Assembly: GCA_027058735.1 (NCBI GenBank)
Contig: JALURZ010000095.1
Span: 1-13,433, forward strand
Direction: 5' to 3'
DNA length: 13,433 nucleotides
Source: Hyphomicrobiales bacterium
Lineage (GTDB): Bacteria; Pseudomonadota; Alphaproteobacteria; Rhizobiales; JALURZ01
Below the pieces are notes generated by a model. That model had not been told where the DNA came from, ran no database searches, and saw only the letters and a program-made list of their open reading frames with translations. Positions 8,892 through 13,433 of this stretch are shown piece after piece. A program made the translations under genes and the position numbers. Positions within the stretch are counted from its first letter, which is position 1; every line of letters begins with the position of its first letter.

Positions 8892-10000
8892 ACTTCTCTC
8901 GTATCGAAATCGATGCGCGGGTCGATCCAGGTATAGGTGAGATCGCTGATGAGATTGGTGACGAGACCCATCAGGCCGAAAATGTAGAGCGTCGCGAAGA
9001 CCACCGGATAGTCGCGGTTGACGATCGATTCGAACGACAAAAGCCCGAGCCCGTCGAGGGAGAAGATGGTTTCGATCAGCAGTGACCCGGTAAAGAACGA
9101 GGCGATGAAGGCACCGGGAAATCCGGCGATGATGATCAGCATCGCATTGCGGAAGACATGGCGGTAGAGCACATCGCGTTCGCCCAGGCCCTTGGCGCGC
9201 GCGGTGGTCACATAGTGTTTTCTGATTTCATCGAGAAACGAGTTCTTGGTCAAGAAGGTGGTGGTGGCAAAGGCGCCGACAGCCATGGAGATGATGGGCA
9301 GGGTCAGGTGCCAGAAATAATCCCCGATCTTTTGCCACCAGGTCATTTCCGCGAAATTCTCCGAGGTCAGGCCGCGCAGCGGAAAGACATCGAAAAACGA
9401 GCCGCCGGCGAACAGGATAATCAGCAATACGGCGAACAGAAATCCCGGAATGGCGTAGCCGATGACCACGATGCCCGACGACCACACATCGAACCGGGAG
9501 CCGTCGCGCACGGCCTTGCGGATGCCCAGCGGAATGGAGATGCCATAGGACAGAAGCGTCATCCACAGTCCGAGCGAAATCGAAACCGGCATTTTTTCGA
9601 TGATCAGGCTGACGACGGAGACGTCGCGGTAATAGCTTTCGCCGAATTCAAAGCGCAGAAAATTCCAGATCATCATCGCGAAGCGCTCATGGGCCGGCTT
9701 GTCAAAGCCGAACTGCTTTTCCAGTTTCCTGATGAACTCGGGATCGAGCCCCTGGGCGCCGCGATATTTCGATGTGCTGCCGGCTTCGCCCTGTGCCGCC
9801 GGATTGTCGGTGCCGCCGAAATCGCCGGCCGCCGAGCCGCCGATGCGCGCGGTGGCCGCCACATCGGTGCCCGTGAGCTGGGCAATGACCCGCTCCACCG
9901 GCCCGCCGGGGGCAAACTGGATGATGACAAAGCTCACCAGCAGCATGCCGAACAGGGTTGGGATGATCAGCAGAAGCCGGCGCAGAATGTATGCGGCCAT
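8888..10000 (-). CDS. yejB: Peptide ABC transporter permease YejB
   Basis: This 370-residue inner-membrane permease starts MAAYILRRLLLIIPTLFGML, the standard first helix of DppB/OppB-type subunits. The periplasmic insert at about 35-100 is rich in Gly, Ala and Thr and ends in SKYRGAQGLDPEFI, as expected for YejB and longer than in DppB. The core BPD_transp_1 domain follows, with RFDVWSSGIVVIGYAIPGFL at 169-188. The EAA loop is at 267-286 (ARAKGLGERDVLYRHVFRNA). Together with YejE it forms the membrane channel of the importer. Its start lies 34 bases after the stop of the solute-binding protein gene, the only sizeable gap in the operon; no obvious terminator or strong ribosome binding site is visible there. 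Confidence 0.96.
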   Translation of the reverse strand: MAAYILRRLLLIIPTLFGMLLVSFVIIQFAPGGPVERVIAQLTGTDVAATARIGGSAAGDFGGTDNPAAQGEAGSTSKYRGAQGLDPEFIRKLEKQFGFDKPAHERFAMMIWNFLRFEFGESYYRDVSVVSLIIEKMPVSISLGLWMTLLSYGISIPLGIRKAVRDGSRFDVWSSGIVVIGYAIPGFLFAVLLIILFAGGSFFDVFPLRGLTSENFAEMTWWQKIGDYFWHLTLPIISMAVGAFATTTFLTKNSFLDEIRKHYVTTARAKGLGERDVLYRHVFRNAMLIIIAGFPGAFIASFFTGSLLIETIFSLDGLGLLSFESIVNRDYPVVFATLYIFGLMGLVTNLISDLTYTWIDPRIDFDTREV

Positions 10001-10034
10001 GACTTTCGGGTTCCCGTCTTTGCAGCCGCCGCGA

Positions 10035-11873
10035 TCAGCGGTTTTTCAGCCGTGCCGCCTTTTTAGGGTCATACCACCACAAGTCAATGATGCCACGCGC
10101 GAACTCCGGCTTGCGGCTGGGCCGGGAAAATTTGTCCCAATAGGCAATTGTGTGGCTCGCCTTGTACCAGTGCGGCACCCAGTAATGCTTGGCGCGCAGG
10201 ACCCGGTCAAGGGCCCTGGCGGCGGTATCGAGAGCCTCGCGCGAGCGCGCGGCGATCACTTTTTCGATCAGCGCATCGATGACCGGATCGGCGATGCCGG
10301 CCAGATTGAGGCTGCCATTGATGCCCGCCGCCGCCGAGCCCCAGTAGTTGCGCAGTTCGTTGCCCGGGGTCAGGCGCATCACATTGCGCTGGGTCGTGAT
10401 GTCGAAATCGAACCGCTTCAGCCGCTCCTGATATTGCGCCGGGTCAACCTGGCGGATGCTGGCGGCGATGCCGAGCAGCTTGAGGTTTTTCACATAAGGG
10501 GCGATGACCCGCCGGAAGGACGGCGAGAATATCAGAAACTCGATAGTCAGGGCTTCGCCCGCCGCATTGGTGCGCTGACCCGCCTTGATGCGCCAGCCCG
10601 CTTCGCTCAACAGCCGCGAAGCCTGGCGCAGCAGCCTGCGGTCCTGTCCCGATCCGTCCGACACCGGGGGCGTATAGGGCTCGCCAAACACCTCGCGCGG
10701 CAGCTTGGCACGATAGGGCTCAAGCAGGCGCAACTCGGCGGCGTCCGGTTTGCCCATGGCCTTCATGGCGGAGTTTTCAAAGGCGCTCTGGGTGCGTTTA
10801 TAGAGCCCGTAGAACAGGTTCTTGTTGGTCCATTCGAAATCGAACGCAAGACCGAGCGCCTTGCGCACGCGGATATCGGCGAATTTCTTGCGCCGCATGT
10901 TGATAAAGAACCCCTGCGCGCCGGACGGCCGGTTGTCGGGCAGGATTTCACGCTTGACCCGGCCGTCTTTCACGGCGGCGAAGTTATATTCGGTCGCCCA
11001 GGTCTTTGAGGTGAATTCCTCGCGCAGATCGAACGCGCCCGCCTTGAGGCCCTCGAATTCGGCTGTCCGGTCGCGGAAATACTCATAACGCAATTCATCG
11101 AAATTATAGCGCCCGCGATTGACCGGCAGCGCCCGGGCCCAGTAATCGGGGCGCCGGGAATACAGCACATAACTGCCCTGCTTGAACTTGGCGATCTTGT
11201 AGGGGCCGCTGCCCAGCGGCGGCGTGAGTGTTGTCTCGTCGAATTTGCGGGTCTTGTAGTAGCGGGCCGAAAATATCGGCAGCGCGGCCACGCTCAGCGG
11301 CAGATCGCGGGTCTGTTCGCCCTTGAATGTGTAGCGCACCGTGTATTCGTCCAGCGCCTCGGCGGCCGTGACATCGCGCAGGGCGATGGCGAAATTGGGG
11401 TGGCCCTTTTCCTTCAGAAGCGTGAAGGAGGCAACGACATCCGCAGCGCTCAGCGGCGAGCCGTCAGCGAAGCGGGCTTCCTTGCGCAGGAAAAATGTCA
11501 CGCTCTTGCCGTCCTCGGCCACCTCCACCGAATGCGCCACCAGACCATAGGCGGCGCTGGGTTCATCGGCAGCGGAAACCATCAGCGTATCGAACAGCAG
11601 CGACAGGCCCTGTGCGGGCTGGCCCTTGTAGATATAGGCATTGAAGCTGTTGAAGGTGGTCAGGCCCGATGTGCCGATCATGGCAAGCCGCCCGCCCTTC
11701 GGGGCGTCGGGATTGACATAGTCGAACCGGGAAAATTCGGGTGGATATTTCAACGTGCCGAAAACCGACAGGCCATGGCGCGGCTCGCCTTGAGCCTGGC
11801 CCGCCGCGGGCGGCAGCGCCGCGAGCAGCGCAGCCGCGACAATCCGGACCGGCAGGGAGGCGCGCCGTTTCAT
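10035..11873 (-). CDS. yejA: Periplasmic solute-binding protein of the Yej-type peptide importer (SBP family 5), complete copy
   Basis: The protein has 612 residues from ATG 11873. It begins with a Sec signal peptide: basic MKRR, a hydrophobic alanine/leucine core, then a likely cleavage after GQA at residue 27. It is therefore periplasmic and delivers ligand to YejBE. The mature protein has the SBP family 5 (oligopeptide-binding) pattern: HGLSVFGTLKYPPEFSRFDY near 33-52, VTFFLRKEARFADGSPLSA near 125-143, and the hinge/ligand region with MRRKKFADIRVRKALGLAFD (326-345). The ATG overlaps the stop of the upstream paralogue as ATGA. The frame is open upstream to 12011, but that part lies inside the paralogue and the signal peptide fixes the start. 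The ligand (peptides, microcin-like compounds or muropeptides in relatives) cannot be decided from sequence. Confidence 0.93.
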   Translation of the reverse strand: MKRRASLPVRIVAAALLAALPPAAGQAQGEPRHGLSVFGTLKYPPEFSRFDYVNPDAPKGGRLAMIGTSGLTTFNSFNAYIYKGQPAQGLSLLFDTLMVSAADEPSAAYGLVAHSVEVAEDGKSVTFFLRKEARFADGSPLSAADVVASFTLLKEKGHPNFAIALRDVTAAEALDEYTVRYTFKGEQTRDLPLSVAALPIFSARYYKTRKFDETTLTPPLGSGPYKIAKFKQGSYVLYSRRPDYWARALPVNRGRYNFDELRYEYFRDRTAEFEGLKAGAFDLREEFTSKTWATEYNFAAVKDGRVKREILPDNRPSGAQGFFINMRRKKFADIRVRKALGLAFDFEWTNKNLFYGLYKRTQSAFENSAMKAMGKPDAAELRLLEPYRAKLPREVFGEPYTPPVSDGSGQDRRLLRQASRLLSEAGWRIKAGQRTNAAGEALTIEFLIFSPSFRRVIAPYVKNLKLLGIAASIRQVDPAQYQERLKRFDFDITTQRNVMRLTPGNELRNYWGSAAAGINGSLNLAGIADPVIDALIEKVIAARSREALDTAARALDRVLRAKHYWVPHWYKASHTIAYWDKFSRPSRKPEFARGIIDLWWYDPKKAARLKNR

Positions 11874-12874
11874 GAGCGAGCGTTCTTCAGCGCCAGCGCC
11901 TTTTGCTTGTCGTACCACCAGGTATCGAAAAAACCGATGCCGTAGTCGGGCCGCTGTCTGGGGATTCCAAACCGGTTCCAGCGCGCGCTCCGCAGCCCCT
12001 TGGAGTGCCATTGGGGCACCAGATAGTGGTTCCAGATCAGCACGCGGTCGAGCGCACGGGTGGCGGCGACCAGTTGCTCGCGGGTCTTGGCGAAAATGAT
12101 CAGTTCGATCAGCTTGTCGATTGCCGGGTTCTTGATGCCGGCCAGATTGCGGCTGCCCTTGCGGTCCGCCGAGACCGAGCCCCAGTAGTTGCGCTGTTCG
12201 TTGCCCGGCGACAGCGACTGCTGCCAGCTCGACACGATGATGTCGAACTCGAAATCCTTGAGCCGGTTGCGGTACTGGGACGGGTCGACCGTGCGCAGCG
12301 ACACCCGGATGCCGAGGCGTTCCAGATTTCTCTTATATGGCAGGACGACGCGCTCGAAGGCGGGCGAGACCAGCAGGAACTCGACACTCATCTGCTCGCC
12401 GGTCGCGGCCTCGACAAGCTTGCGATCCTTGATGACCCAGCCGGCCTGGCGCAACAGATTGCGGGCCTTGCGCAGATTCCTGCGAAATGCGGCCGGGTTT
12501 CCGCCGACCGGATTTTTGAAGCGTTCGGTGAAAACCTGCGGCGGCACTTTGTCTTTCAGGCTCTCCAGGATTTCCAACTCGAGCCCCTCGGGCAGTCCGG
12601 TCGCGGCAAGCTCGGAATTGGCGAAATAGCTGTCGGTGCGCACATATTGGCCATAGAACAGGTTCTTGTTGGCCCATTCGAAATCAAACGCATAATTGAA
12701 CGCCAGCCGCGTTTTCGGATCGGCGAATTTCTTGCGCCGCGTATTGAAAACGAACGCCTGCATGGGTTCGGCGTTCTTGGTGGTGAACACCTCGCGCACC
12801 ACATCGCCGCGCTTGCGTGCCGGGAAATCGTAGGCCGTGGCCCAGTTCTTGGGGGTTCCCCAGGAGCAGACCAT
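11870..12874 (-). CDS. Second Yej-type solute-binding protein (SBP family 5), N-terminally truncated at an abrupt junction
   Basis: About 330 residues match the C-terminal half of the adjacent complete solute-binding protein and form a clear paralogue. KNWATAYDF aligns with KTWATEYNF of the neighbour, and FDFEWANKNLFYGQYVRTDS with FDFEWTNKNLFYGLYKRTQS. Homology stops just upstream, at roughly 12850-12856, and KNW corresponds to residues 290-292 of the neighbour. So about 290 N-terminal residues, including the signal peptide and first lobe, are missing. The ATG at 12874 lies beyond the homologous part and is not a credible start. The sequence beyond it reads on the opposite strand as prolyl-tRNA synthetase. 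In the source genome this was probably a full-length first gene of the yej operon. As present here it could not encode an exported binding protein. Confidence 0.88.
   Translation of the reverse strand: MVCSWGTPKNWATAYDFPARKRGDVVREVFTTKNAEPMQAFVFNTRRKKFADPKTRLAFNYAFDFEWANKNLFYGQYVRTDSYFANSELAATGLPEGLELEILESLKDKVPPQVFTERFKNPVGGNPAAFRRNLRKARNLLRQAGWVIKDRKLVEAATGEQMSVEFLLVSPAFERVVLPYKRNLERLGIRVSLRTVDPSQYRNRLKDFEFDIIVSSWQQSLSPGNEQRNYWGSVSADRKGSRNLAGIKNPAIDKLIELIIFAKTREQLVAATRALDRVLIWNHYLVPQWHSKGLRSARWNRFGIPRQRPDYGIGFFDTWWYDKQKALALKNARS
12837..12856. other. Chimeric junction between the yejA-like gene and a proS fragment
   Basis: On the minus strand, solute-binding protein homology is recognisable up to the codons of TPKNWAT (12836-12856). 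On the plus strand, prolyl-tRNA synthetase homology is recognisable from VAQFLGVP (12837-12860). The two claims overlap on about 20 bases, as expected if two unrelated sequences were joined through a short shared stretch. No inverted repeat, target duplication or transposase gene is present at the join. Confidence 0.75.
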
Positions 12875-13433
12875 AAAGGCCCTTCTGATCCAGAGCGAGA
12901 CGGGTCCGGTCTTGGCCCTTATTCGGGGGGATCGGGAGATGAGCGAGACGAAGCTGGCTCGGGTATTGCAGGTCCCGTGGCGATGGATGGAGCCGGAGGA
13001 GGCCCGGGCAGTGGGGTTGGAACCGGGCTACGCCGGTCCGATCGGTATAGACGAGAAGGTACGGGTGGTGGTGGATCGGACGGTCTGGTCGGTCACGGAC
13101 GGGGTGGTGGGGGCGAACAAGAAGGATGTTCACCTGCGCCACGTGGTTCCGGGGCGGGACTTCACTCCCCACCTAACGGCAGATTTTGCCGAAGCGAAGG
13201 AGGGGGATCCCTGCCCTCACTGCCGTACGGGAAGCTTACGGGTCTTCACCGGGATTGAGGTGGGACACATCTTTCAGCTGGGGACCCGTTACTCCGAAAA
13301 GATGGGGGCCACCTTCTTAGATCCGGCGGGGAAACGACGTCCCCTGATTATGGGTTGTTACGGGATCGGGATCGGCCGCACCTTGTGTGCTGCCATAGAG
13401 CAGCTTGCCGATGAGAAAGGGATTGTTCTTCCC
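12837..13433 (+). CDS. proS: Prolyl-tRNA synthetase, internal fragment (INS-domain-containing bacterial type)
   Basis: The plus frame is open from 12834 to the window end with no stop, about 199 residues, but has no start of its own. It begins VAQFLGVPQEQTIKALLI, then the second half of the INS (YbaK-like) editing domain with ALIRGDREMSETKLARVL, GYAGPIG and VVGANKKDVHLRHV. This is followed by the GDPCPHC segment, TGIEVGHIFQLGTRYSEKMG and class II motif 3 MGCYGIGIGRT. It corresponds to roughly residues 280-470 of an E. coli-length ProRS; motifs 1 and 2 are missing on the left, and the anticodon-binding domain lies past the window edge. The enzyme charges tRNA-Pro in the cytoplasm. Codons favour CGG, GGG and GTG and include several ATA and CTA, unlike the CGC/GGC/CTG-rich genes to the left. 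It is probably from another organism or locus. Confidence 0.88.
   Translation, partial: MAQFLGVPQEQTIKALLIQSETGPVLALIRGDREMSETKLARVLQVPWRWMEPEEARAVGLEPGYAGPIGIDEKVRVVVDRTVWSVTDGVVGANKKDVHLRHVVPGRDFTPHLTADFAEAKEGDPCPHCRTGSLRVFTGIEVGHIFQLGTRYSEKMGATFLDPAGKRRPLIMGCYGIGIGRTLCAAIEQLADEKGIVLP

Noticed and set aside
9699..11009. A 436-codon plus-strand frame opposite yejB and the solute-binding gene
   Set aside because: It is a shadow frame of well-supported minus-strand genes, with no domain and no plausible start context.
11903..13258. A 451-codon plus-strand open frame spanning the junction
   Set aside because: It is antisense to the solute-binding gene and in a different frame from the proS fragment; it ends in low-complexity Gly-rich sequence and matches no family I recognise.

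Overview
The window is high-GC bacterial DNA, almost fully packed with genes. It looks like a fragment of an alphaproteobacterial chromosome (inference from gene content, GC-rich codon use, the aminopeptidase/NlpC pair and Yej-type transporter proteins; no rRNA or other phylogenetic marker is present to confirm it). No rRNA, tRNA, CRISPR array, IS element or phage gene is visible, and no gene-free stretch exceeds 300 bases.

Layout. Left part (1-2942): the 3' end of an MDR-family quinone oxidoreductase (+), a DUF1232 membrane protein (-), a type II 3-hydroxyacyl-CoA dehydrogenase-like SDR (+) and a TPR lipoprotein (-), in alternating orientation. Middle (2943-5209): a two-gene + strand operon with a good sigma70-type promoter, encoding an M17 leucyl-type aminopeptidase and an NlpC/P60 peptidase with SH3-like domains. 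Right part (5203-12874): a tightly coupled - strand operon in transcription order yejA-like (truncated), yejA-like (complete), yejB, yejE, yejF, then a GhrA-type 2-hydroxyacid dehydrogenase. Most of its junctions overlap by 1-4 bases or are 3 bases apart.

How the genes may work together. The YejABEF-type importer takes up peptides, and related YejBEF systems in alphaproteobacteria have been linked to muropeptide uptake. Next to it, convergently, lie an NlpC/P60 peptidase (this family often cuts cell-wall peptides) and a broad-specificity aminopeptidase. A peptide or muropeptide salvage neighbourhood is a reasonable hypothesis, though not one the sequence proves.

The most striking anomaly is the right edge. 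From about 12837 to the end the + strand reads without interruption as an internal piece of a bacterial-type prolyl-tRNA synthetase carrying the INS (YbaK-like) editing domain. It runs head-on into the first solute-binding protein gene, which loses about 290 N-terminal residues at the same point. Both genes are cut mid-domain at one place, with no mobile element, and alphaproteobacterial ProRS normally lacks the INS domain. A chimeric assembly or cloning junction is the likeliest explanation. No previously undescribed system was found.
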